Under the pieces are notes generated by a model, which made no database searches, was not told the origin of the DNA, and worked only from the letters and a program-made list of their open reading frames with translations. A stretch of 64,000 nucleotides of DNA from Gammaproteobacteria bacterium UBA5109 (lineage in GTDB: Bacteria > Pseudomonadota > Gammaproteobacteria > Pseudomonadales > Pseudohongiellaceae): assembly GCA_002414385.1 (NCBI GenBank), contig DHZH01000005.1, positions 190,053 to 254,052 on the forward strand. The letters run 5' to 3'. Positions 54,213 to 61,274 of this stretch are shown piece after piece (within the stretch, counting starts at the first letter, position 1; each line of letters opens with the position of its first letter). A program made the translations under genes and the position numbers.

Positions 54213-54480
54213 TGTATTAACTTCTGCAGCAACAAGACTGCCACAGAAAGTTCTAGCATCACTGGGTATAGGTTTAATTACCTTTGGCGCTGTAGTAACT
54301 GCCTTTAATTCCTTAATGACAGCATTACAAGCAAACTACTCCGGCCTTGGCTCCGAACTGCTTGCACTATTAGAGATCGGGGGTGTTACTGACGGGTTGC
54401 AGATTCTTCTCGGTGCATTTGTCGCAAAAATGACAATTCAAACACTCAGTAAGTACGGCTATTTAGGAGGCTTAACATGA
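54199..54480 (+). CDS. DUF2523-like minor coat protein (pVI analogue)
   Basis: 93 residues with three hydrophobic segments (LASLGIGLITFGAVVTAF; SELLALLEIGGVTDGLQILLG; AFVAKMTIQTL) in the order typical of DUF2523 proteins, which sit between pIII and Zot in inoviruses. The stop overlaps the Zot gene start by 4 bases (ATGA). It would anchor pIII in the virion tip. Confidence 0.75.
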   Translation: MSLISVLTSAATRLPQKVLASLGIGLITFGAVVTAFNSLMTALQANYSGLGSELLALLEIGGVTDGLQILLGAFVAKMTIQTLSKYGYLGGLT

Positions 54481-55517
54481 TCGGATTAATAACCGGAGGC
54501 CCGGGAGCTGGAAAGTCAAACCTGTGCCTATCAGACTTAGTTAAAGATATTGAGGCCGGTCGGCCTCTTTTCGTTCACGGTATCCGCGATTTAAAAATAC
54601 CTCATGAAATAATCAAGTGTGAGAGCAAAGGTTGTGAATACTGCCGTGAATTGGATAACGACGAAAACTGCACATATATTTCAGCAGCAGAAATGCATAA
54701 CCAGCTGCCAGATGATTGTCTCGTCGTTCTTGATGAAGTACAGCATATTTATCGACCCAGAAAACCCGGTAGCGCAGTTCCTGAAAATGTCCAATTTTTA
54801 GAAACTCATCGTCACCGAGGAATAGATTTTTATTTCATAACCCAGTCACCAAAATTAATAGACATTAATTGCCGTGAAATGGTTACCCGTCACCGTCACA
54901 TTGTTGCCGGTCTTTTCAATAGAACAATCTACGAATGGCCCGAATGTAATACAACAACGCAAGAAGGTAGAACAAACGCTGTCACGTCAATTCATACCCT
55001 GGACAAAAAGGTATACGACCTTTACAAATCAGCGGAAGTCCATACTAAGCAGAAAAGAAAGGTTCCATTCATAATTTACCCGGCAGCCGTTGCCCTTGTC
55101 TTTGTAATATTCGCCGGAACCAGTCTGTTCGGAAAAATCAAAGAGGGTGATTTTTTAACGGGTGGTTCTCGCATGGCGGAAGCCAGCGGGAACCCCGTCC
55201 AACCATCAACCGAAGAAGTCACACCACAGCAACCATCCGCTGAAGGCCTCGCTAACCCTGCACCAGCTAACGGCAATATTTCAGAATTAAGCCCTGTCGA
55301 TCTGCTTAAGCCAAGGAACCCGTATCAGTTGGAAAGTGCGCCAGCTTTCGACAGTTTGTTGACTGTCAATGAAGCACCTAGAATGGCTGCCTGTGTCATG
55401 ACCGCTGATCGCTGCAAGTGCTACACCCAGCAGGCCACAGAGTATCCTACGACATACTTTCAGTGTGTTGACTTTATCCAAGGCAAGACGTTTAATCCGT
55501 ATCGCTCCAGCCCCTGA
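54477..55517 (+). CDS. Zot/pI-type assembly ATPase
   Basis: 346 residues. Walker A is GGPGAGKSN at residues 6-14, Walker B is CLVVLDEVQHIY, and a single membrane helix (IIYPAAVALVFVIFAG) at about residue 200-215 separates the cytoplasmic ATPase from a periplasmic Pro/Ser-rich tail with a Cys-rich end (CVMTADRCKCYTQQ). It drives virion assembly and export through the inner membrane. The name Zot reflects the family, not proven toxicity. Confidence 0.9.
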   Translation: MIGLITGGPGAGKSNLCLSDLVKDIEAGRPLFVHGIRDLKIPHEIIKCESKGCEYCRELDNDENCTYISAAEMHNQLPDDCLVVLDEVQHIYRPRKPGSAVPENVQFLETHRHRGIDFYFITQSPKLIDINCREMVTRHRHIVAGLFNRTIYEWPECNTTTQEGRTNAVTSIHTLDKKVYDLYKSAEVHTKQKRKVPFIIYPAAVALVFVIFAGTSLFGKIKEGDFLTGGSRMAEASGNPVQPSTEEVTPQQPSAEGLANPAPANGNISELSPVDLLKPRNPYQLESAPAFDSLLTVNEAPRMAACVMTADRCKCYTQQATEYPTTYFQCVDFIQGKTFNPYRSSP

Positions 55518-55680
55518 TTAACTCCTGCAATATCAGAGCTGACGCCGGTAATAGGAATTACCGGCGCTTTAGCCCGTGGCAGGACGCCAACGGGCGTGTT
55601 TATCAGCGGATTATTGCAAAAATACCGGCGATAGCCGGAGGGGAATAGGCCTAAGCCATTGATTTAGGAAGTAAGAAAGT
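55518..55680 (+). other. Inovirus intergenic region with three hairpins
   Basis: Three stems in a row: CGCCGGTAAT with ATTACCGGCG at 55543-55566, GCCCGTGGC with GCCAACGGGC (one bulge) at 55572-55595, and CCGGC with GCCGG at 55625-55638. Filamentous phages keep replication origins and the packaging signal in such a structured gene-free region after pI. The first stem has the same CCGGTAAT/ATTACCGG inner arms as the attachment site at 55681. Confidence 0.6.
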
Positions 55681-55710
55681 AATTTCCGGTAATCTTTATT
55701 ACCGGAAATT
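55681..55710 (+). repeat. Prophage right attachment site, palindromic
   Basis: Arm ATTTCCGGTAA (55682-55692), centre TCTTTA (55693-55698), arm TTACCGGAAAT (55699-55709); one further base pairs on each side. The 11-6-11 layout is that of dif sites, and TAA-N6-TTA plus the final AAAT match E. coli dif. By recombination logic the outer right arm is bacterial, so the bacterial site would be this full palindrome. Confidence 0.7.
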
Positions 55711-55768
55711 GTGTCATATATTGATATCTACTGTAATCAGGAACGTACCATCCTATATGAAATAAAAT

Positions 55769-56434
55769 TCAAGGCATTGGTAAAGTCGACTCTGTATCTG
55801 CAGGTAAATGTTGATCTACAGCATTTAACAATATGGCAGTCATTGTGTAATCACCGATTACCATGGTTATTTCAATTGTCTGCTCCTCACCAAACATATC
55901 GACCATCTTGGCGAATAAGTCTGAAGGTACCTGATGATCTCCCTGTAACAAGGCTCGTGCATATTCGATAATCGTAGCGTCTCTGTCAGGCAATCCATTC
56001 GTTGTTCGATTATATTTAATTGCATCAATAACACGTTCATCAACACCAGCCTGTCGAGCGCCACGTTCATGGATGGTCCATTCGTAAGGAGAATTAAATT
56101 CCCGTGCAGGAACCAGGGTGCTGATCTCAAACACCTGGCGGTCCAGGTTACCATTGATTCGTAAAGCCTGATTCATCGCATCATACGGTTCTGCCGCTTT
56201 GATACTGTATAAGGAATTACTTGGTGGCCCCATTCTGGGTACATTGGTATCTTCACCATTGATTGCTTCGAAGATGCGTTGTCCTTCTTCATCCAGCGAA
56301 TCTTTCATAATAAAAGGCAGGCGGGACAGTGACTCGGGATCAATATCTGGCGGTAGTTGCCGATCGGTCTGGGCATTTACAGCACCAATCATTAGGCCAC
56401 ATGCCAGAAATGTTATTGTAGTTAATCGCTTCAT
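55769..56434 (-). CDS. Exported carboxymuconolactone-decarboxylase-like (AhpD-fold) protein
   Basis: 221 residues with a signal peptide (ITFLACGLMIGAVNAQ). The body has the helical CMD/AhpD fold: LDRQVFEISTLVPAREFNSPYEWTIHERGARQAGVDE and DATIIEYARALLQG. The CxxC pair of AhpD peroxidases is absent, so peroxidase activity is unlikely. Export is unusual for the family. It sits 60 bases from the prophage right site and follows the exported VOC gene on the same strand, probably as one unit. Confidence 0.78.
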   Translation of the reverse strand: MKRLTTITFLACGLMIGAVNAQTDRQLPPDIDPESLSRLPFIMKDSLDEEGQRIFEAINGEDTNVPRMGPPSNSLYSIKAAEPYDAMNQALRINGNLDRQVFEISTLVPAREFNSPYEWTIHERGARQAGVDERVIDAIKYNRTTNGLPDRDATIIEYARALLQGDHQVPSDLFAKMVDMFGEEQTIEITMVIGDYTMTAILLNAVDQHLPADTESTLPMP

Positions 56435-56483
56435 GAGATTTTCCTTTGATCTTAATTAGAAATAACTGCTTATCGTTTTCATT

Positions 56484-57473
56484 TTATTGTGGTGCTTCGA
56501 CCTGATACAAAATGCCATTGGGGTCTCTTACCCACCAGGTACCATCCACTTCCTCGGGCAAAACGGCTGGACGTTGTTCCTGCCCAATAATAGCTCCATT
56601 GTCACGCATATCTTCCAGAATCTGCTGCAAATCATTTTCACGCACAACAATAGGAATAGTCGGCCCGCCATAATCCTGTACCCGATGACGCAAAGGCGCC
56701 CTCTTTTCCGGCCCCTGAAACTCCTGAAAGTTTATCGCCGGAAATCCCAGCCCGGGGAATACACCTCGTGCTGAACGATATTGCACAGTTTCCGAAGCAT
56801 CAAACAGATTACGCTGTTTTTCACTCAGGGGGCGGTAGGCAACGTCCAGTGGTAGTTCAAAATTAAACACACGACTATAGAAGTTTGCTGTTTCCCTTAG
56901 ATCTTCTACTGTCATCCAGAAAGATGCCTGTGTGATGCTTCGTCCCTGACTGCTATCAGCATTGTCACTTTCAGTTAATTCAACAAAAAAACTGTTGGAA
57001 TCGCGCAATACCACAGCGCGTTGACCTTCATTCCGGTAAGCCCGTCCTTCTGCAGAAATAACTTCCCAGCCCAGGTTCCGTAAACCATCAAACCTGGCGT
57101 CAAAGTCATTGACCTCAAAGGCAAACAGAAGCATCCCCGGGTCCTGGAAATCACGAAATTCCTTATTGTGAGTTGAGCCCGTCCATTCAATGAGCTCTAT
57201 TTCAAAATCGCTGCCGGTTACTCGCAATCCGGCTGTCCGTAACATCGAGCCGGGATCGGTCCCCAGGAATTCTCCATTCATGAGCGGACGATATCTGAGC
57301 AGCTCCATGCCCAGCACATCCTGAAAAGCAGAAATAGAAGCATCCAGACTTTCAACGTTCAGGTGAATACGCTGGTAATCAATAACTCTTTGTTCTCCGA
57401 CAGTCATTGATTGCTGAGCATTTGCTGCCATTGAAATTGTCAAACATATTGCCACTGTAAGAATGAATCTCAT
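56484..57473 (-). CDS. Exported protein with two VOC (glyoxalase-like) domains
   Basis: 329 residues with a signal peptide (ILTVAICLTISMAANAQ). Two VOC modules are visible, at about 30-165 (QRIHLNVESLDASISAF ... FFVELTES) and 180-325 (ASFWMTVEDLRETANFY ... NGILYQVEAP). VOC enzymes bind a metal in a paired beta-alpha module and include glyoxalases and ring-cleaving dioxygenases. An exported double-VOC protein is rare. It is upstream of the CMD-like gene in the same direction. Confidence 0.78.
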   Translation of the reverse strand: MRFILTVAICLTISMAANAQQSMTVGEQRVIDYQRIHLNVESLDASISAFQDVLGMELLRYRPLMNGEFLGTDPGSMLRTAGLRVTGSDFEIELIEWTGSTHNKEFRDFQDPGMLLFAFEVNDFDARFDGLRNLGWEVISAEGRAYRNEGQRAVVLRDSNSFFVELTESDNADSSQGRSITQASFWMTVEDLRETANFYSRVFNFELPLDVAYRPLSEKQRNLFDASETVQYRSARGVFPGLGFPAINFQEFQGPEKRAPLRHRVQDYGGPTIPIVVRENDLQQILEDMRDNGAIIGQEQRPAVLPEEVDGTWWVRDPNGILYQVEAPQ

Positions 57474-57564
57474 AAGTTAACTTTATATTTCTAAAAGCCT
57501 TGTAAATTGCATGGTTCTCCCACACTTCAGAATTATCTTTAAAAGCTTATATATATTTAAATAC

Positions 57565-58353
57565 TCATGCTTTCATTATAGCGATTAGTATTGGCATTAA
57601 CTCTTGCATTGCTTTTTCTGCAGTTTTTAGTTTTAGTTTTCCATTAGTAATCATATCTACCCTAACCGGATTTTGGGTAATTGAGAAATAAACTCCGGTA
57701 AACGCAATATACCGCCAGTACAATTCAGTTTCAGAAAGTTTTGGTAACGCCTTGCTGAATGCATCAAGAAACTCATTATGAGATTCCTGGAAACAGCGAT
57801 GTACTATCGCCTGGATCTGATAGTCAGTGTTTTGTATCAGGCGACGGAGGAATTTGTTGAAAATTATTATCTTCTTGTCTTTACTTAGAAGACCTTCAAG
57901 TGCAGGCATATAAAAGGCGTTGATGATGTCCACCAGCTTTGGTTTTGCCACCCTGTTTGTTGCTGATTTCAGTAATCTGTAACGTTCACCCCGGAAACTG
58001 ATTACCCCTCTTTCCGCAATATGATAGAAAAGGTCATTTGTTGATTTAAAGTGGTAGTTTATTGTCCCGACACTGACCTCTGCTTTTCGACTAATTTCTC
58101 TTAAAGAAGTGTTCAAACCATTTTCAGCAAACAGCTCCATAGCTGCATCCATAATATCTTCCGCTGCTTTTGAGGCAGGCCGAGCTTCATCGTTGTTTTC
58201 AATATTTAACTCACGGCGCCAGCGGTAGTAGGTTGGTTGTGTCAGCCCTTTTTTTTCACAGGCCTCTGCTACCGTCATACCCTTCTCTGCCAGAGTTTTT
58301 ATCTGTTTAAGAATTTCACCTTTATCCGCTGTATATTTTTCAGGTTTGTTCAT
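57565..58353 (-). CDS. TetR-type regulator with extra N-terminal transposase-like HTH
   Basis: 262 residues. Residues 1-45 (GEILKQIKTLAEKGMTVAEACEKKG, then TYYRWRREL) match the helix-turn-helix of IS3-type transposase OrfA proteins. Residues 60-110 are a normal TetR HTH (ELFAENGLNTSLREISRKAEVSVGTINYHFKS). The C-terminal ligand domain is family-typical. Both HTH parts lie in one continuous frame. It probably controls the exported genes downstream and cytochrome b561 upstream; the role of the extra HTH is open. Confidence 0.82.
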   Translation of the reverse strand: MNKPEKYTADKGEILKQIKTLAEKGMTVAEACEKKGLTQPTYYRWRRELNIENNDEARPASKAAEDIMDAAMELFAENGLNTSLREISRKAEVSVGTINYHFKSTNDLFYHIAERGVISFRGERYRLLKSATNRVAKPKLVDIINAFYMPALEGLLSKDKKIIIFNKFLRRLIQNTDYQIQAIVHRCFQESHNEFLDAFSKALPKLSETELYWRYIAFTGVYFSITQNPVRVDMITNGKLKLKTAEKAMQELMPILIAIMKA

Positions 58354-58538
58354 ATTTGGGAGCTGTTTTTAGTTTGAGGTATCCATTTTATAGAAGGCAT
58401 TAACCCCCTTTTGATAATACCGGCATTTAAAATGTCGTTAGCATATTGATTATTGTACAACTGTACGATAAATTATCAAAATACTAAAATCATAAGAAGA
58501 TCGAAACATAAAGGGGCATTACTGCCACCTAAATAATT

Positions 58539-59171
58539 ATGAGCCTGAGAAACACTCCTCAAAATTACGGTACGGTAGCTAAATGGATTCATTGGCTTAC
58601 TGCGGGACTCTTTTTGGCTTCTTATATCAGTATTTACTATGAAATCTGGTTTACACCAGGCTTGCCTCCACCAGGAGAACCACGTGACCCAGCCTATTGG
58701 ATTTCCCTTCAAATTCATTTATCGATTGGTGTTTCAATCTTTGTTCTGGTACTGCTCCGAATAATATGGCGATTGATGAATAAACCTCCCAATGAAGAAC
58801 CAGGGACCAGACTGGAACATTTTGCGGCACGAGCCGGTCACTATGCCTTGTACCTGTTCATGATCATTCAGCCAATTCTTGGCTACATAGGCACTTCCGT
58901 GGATACCGAGTTTTTCTTTCTGTTTGATATTCCAAAATTTGCTGATACACCATTGTTCGAGCCTCTCGTCGTGAATGGCCTTGGCATGACGTTCCAGGAA
59001 TTTGAAGTACCCATGGATTTTATTCACAAGGAAGTATTTGGCAGATGGGTAATCTGGATACTTATCGTTGGTCATATTTCTGCAGCACTTTATCACCACT
59101 ACATCAGGAAAGACCGAACCATGTACAAAATGACCAACGAAGCTCATCACGCGCCCCAACAGACACAATAA
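58539..59171 (+). CDS. Cytochrome b561 family protein
   Basis: 210 residues with four membrane helices. Haem-ligand histidines lie in KWIHWLTAGLFL, QIHLSIGVSIF, AGHYALYLFMI and VGHISAALYHHYI, the four-helix di-haem layout of bacterial b561. It moves electrons between quinol and a periplasmic partner, with superoxide and ubiquinol known as donors. It is divergent from the TetR gene and precedes two exported proteins that may be its partners. Confidence 0.9.
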   Translation: MSLRNTPQNYGTVAKWIHWLTAGLFLASYISIYYEIWFTPGLPPPGEPRDPAYWISLQIHLSIGVSIFVLVLLRIIWRLMNKPPNEEPGTRLEHFAARAGHYALYLFMIIQPILGYIGTSVDTEFFFLFDIPKFADTPLFEPLVVNGLGMTFQEFEVPMDFIHKEVFGRWVIWILIVGHISAALYHHYIRKDRTMYKMTNEAHHAPQQTQ

Positions 59172-59219
59172 TTATTTTTATATACAGAAACTACATTACT
59201 TAAATTAAAGGTGAATAAA

Positions 59220-59627
59220 ATGAAAATACGATCCGCTTTACTCACAGCAATTATCTGTCTGACCCCTGCTCTCCAGTCTTTTGCCCACCATTCTTTTTAT
59301 TCTCAATTTGATTCCGATGCCCCAATTACTCTGATTGGCACTATTACCAGTATTGAATGGCGTAATCCGCATATCTGGATTATGCTGGATGTGCCCAATG
59401 AAGATGGGTCCATCAGCGCCTGGCGCTGTGAAGGCGGCGCCCCTAACGCACTGGTTAGAAACGGATTTACCGAAAGCACCCTGGAAGTCGGAGAAGAGCT
59501 GACCATCTATGGCTACCGTGCTTTTAATGGCCAGAACATCTGTAATGGTCGTGGTTGGGAATATCAGGGAGAAACCATATTTGGCCGACCCAATGATGAT
59601 GGGCCTACAGCCCCCTCCAGAAACTAA
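59220..59627 (+). CDS. Exported DUF6152-like protein
   Basis: ATG at 59220 is favoured over the GTG at 59211, because AAGGTG lies 6 bases before it. 135 residues with signal peptide (ALLTAIICLTPALQSFA) and mature start HHSFYSQFD. The early double His, RNPHIWIMLDV and the closing GEWEYQGET-like segment fit DUF6152. Small beta-rich domain; function unknown. The double His at the mature N terminus could bind metal. Expressed with the next gene, 24 bases away. Confidence 0.75.
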   Translation: MKIRSALLTAIICLTPALQSFAHHSFYSQFDSDAPITLIGTITSIEWRNPHIWIMLDVPNEDGSISAWRCEGGAPNALVRNGFTESTLEVGEELTIYGYRAFNGQNICNGRGWEYQGETIFGRPNDDGPTAPSRN

Positions 59628-59651
59628 ATTATATAAATCCGGAGAATTTTC

Positions 59652-60458
59652 ATGAAAACGTTAAAAACTGCAGCTTTAATTTGCCTTACTTCAATAAGTT
59701 TTGGGGGGTCTATAAATGCTTTTTCACAAGGATTCCCTGTACTGGCTGAACAACCTCAAGCGGATGGCACTACTCCGCCAAGAGATAACTGGGGACGAGC
59801 AGACCTGAATGGTGTCTGGAACAAGGCAATTCACATGAACATTGCTGCACCTGTTGAACCCCTGCCCTTCACCCCAGAAGGCCTTACTGCCTTCAACGAA
59901 GTTGCCAACTTAATTGATAACACCTCCAGATGTATCTTTCCTGGTGTTCCACGAGTTAATAATTCGCCGTACCCGTTTCAAATCATGGTAATGGAAGACA
60001 AAGTTATTTTTCACTACGAATATATGCATAACACCCGTGTTATTTATACCGATGGAAGAGGACACCGTGATACCTGGTCACCTTCATTAATGGGAGACTC
60101 AATTGGCAGGTGGGAAGGCGATACTCTGGTGATCGATTCCATTAATTTTACAGACAGGACTTGGCTGGACGACCATGGTAATCGACATAGTGATGAACTG
60201 CATGTGATTGAGCGCTGGACACGTGTTAGTGCCAATGAAATCTGGTACCAGGCAACAATTGATGATCCTAAGTTTTATACTGAGGAGTGGACTACCGGCT
60301 TTATGATTGCCAAAGCCCCCGATGACTGGGAAATTATGGAATATGCATGTACGGACAATAACAGAGACCAGTATGACGGCCTTCTACAGCCTGGTGCACT
60401 AGATGGTTCTGGCCGTGATGGCTCTGCACTTGCCACACCACCTCCGGAAAGGCGATAG
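59652..60458 (+). CDS. Exported protein of an unnamed family found with DUF6152
   Basis: 268 residues with a signal peptide (ALICLTSISFGGSINAFS). The mature part has DNWGRADLNGVWNKA, RCIFPGVPRV, HYEYMHNTRVIYTDGRGH, SIGRWEGDTLVIDSINF, a pattern I know from uncharacterised exported proteins of proteobacteria and acidobacteria. Function unknown. It follows the DUF6152 gene and ends before a strong terminator at 60564. Confidence 0.7.
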   Translation: MKTLKTAALICLTSISFGGSINAFSQGFPVLAEQPQADGTTPPRDNWGRADLNGVWNKAIHMNIAAPVEPLPFTPEGLTAFNEVANLIDNTSRCIFPGVPRVNNSPYPFQIMVMEDKVIFHYEYMHNTRVIYTDGRGHRDTWSPSLMGDSIGRWEGDTLVIDSINFTDRTWLDDHGNRHSDELHVIERWTRVSANEIWYQATIDDPKFYTEEWTTGFMIAKAPDDWEIMEYACTDNNRDQYDGLLQPGALDGSGRDGSALATPPPERR

Positions 60459-60891
60459 TAGTCGACTAATGCCTTAACTCGGTAAACTGCTGATCGCTGA
60501 AAAAAGCAAGCGGGTTCCTCATCTCGCCAGTTAGCGTATAATCAGAAAGCCGTCAAGAACTGCAAAGTACCGGGCTCAAACTGCAAGCCCGGTACTTTTC
60601 ACAACATTTGGAAAATCTCTTCAGTACCTGGTGTTACTTAAAAACTCTAAATTTTTTTTCAGTTTTGATAATTTATATCTATGCCAGCAAAACGCTTACT
60701 GGATATTTTTCTAGTCACCAGCATCGACAGATTGCTCGATGCAAATGATTTATTTCTGAATAGCTCAATACACTCATCAACGACTTTTGCTTCAAGTATA
60801 AGCTTTTTACCTGGAAATGAATAAGATTAAAAATTTCAGGATGTGATTTATATACTTCGGTTTTAGGATGATTATTGTGAGGATTGCCCAG
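60459..60891. other. Intergenic region with terminator and an open remnant
   Basis: Holds the intrinsic terminator at 60564-60599. On the minus strand a frame is open from 60826 down to TGA at 60659 (55 codons, no start), containing ECIELFRNKSFASSN. It could be a decayed gene end; no family identified. The rest is AT-rich without features. Confidence 0.5.
60564..60599 (+). terminator. Intrinsic terminator after the exported-protein pair
   Basis: AAAGTACCGGGCT paired perfectly with AGCCCGGTACTTT around a 9-base loop and followed by T residues, 105 bases after the stop at 60458. It can end transcription of 58539-60458. Confidence 0.85.
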
Positions 60892-61137
60892 TTATACTTT
60901 ATTGTGTCTATGGCATTCCTGACAGCAGTAATAACAACCATCAACAGGCTTAAATCCGAGCGCCTCTGCTTCTTCCAGGGCTGAAAATCCATTAGTCTGC
61001 CAACCCAGCTTTACCCGGTTTTTCTTTTTGGGCCAGTGGCCACAATCAACACTGATGTCATGAATCACATGCCCTAAATGCGGTAATCCGTTATTGTTCT
61101 TGTTAATGATGTAATTTGGCAATTTTGGTAACTGCAA
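60892..61137 (-). CDS. Small Cys/His-rich protein, unknown
   Basis: 81 residues from a TTG directly after an in-frame stop. The C terminus (SALEEAEALGFKPVDGCYYC then CQECHRHNKV) has a Cys/His cluster that could hold zinc, in a pattern reminiscent of short metal-binding tails of nuclease- or Ada-like domains. No ribosome-binding site is clear and the family is not recognised. AT-rich, probably acquired. Confidence 0.4.
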   Translation of the reverse strand: MQLPKLPNYIINKNNNGLPHLGHVIHDISVDCGHWPKKKNRVKLGWQTNGFSALEEAEALGFKPVDGCYYCCQECHRHNKV

Positions 61138-61274
61138 GTCGGTTTACAGGTCAGCAGTTATGATTTTATAAACCGATGACTAAGAAATGATAAAGATCAG
61201 CTCATAAATTGACACACAGTAGTTTAACTTACAAGCATCATGAAGGTAGTTTTATTGTCAAATAAGGAGTGAAA

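Larger units (their letters stand above)
50384..55709 (+). mobile_element. Filamentous phage (inovirus) prophage
   Basis: About 5.3 kb. Order: opposite-strand regulator, rolling-circle Rep, small basic protein in the ssDNA-binding position, 45-residue coat protein with a terminator, minor-coat candidates, attachment-protein candidate with signal peptide and C-terminal anchor, DUF2523/pVI-like protein, Zot/pI ATPase and an intergenic region with hairpins. This is the standard inovirus layout. A perfect 20-base direct repeat, ATTTCCGGTAATCTTTATTA, marks both ends (50384-50403 and 55682-55701). All coding frames look intact. No pIV secretin is present, so export would need a host secretin. Confidence 0.9.

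Noticed and set aside
54477..55517. Zot as an enterotoxin
   Set aside because: In inoviruses this family is the pI assembly ATPase; the Walker motifs and anchor support that role.
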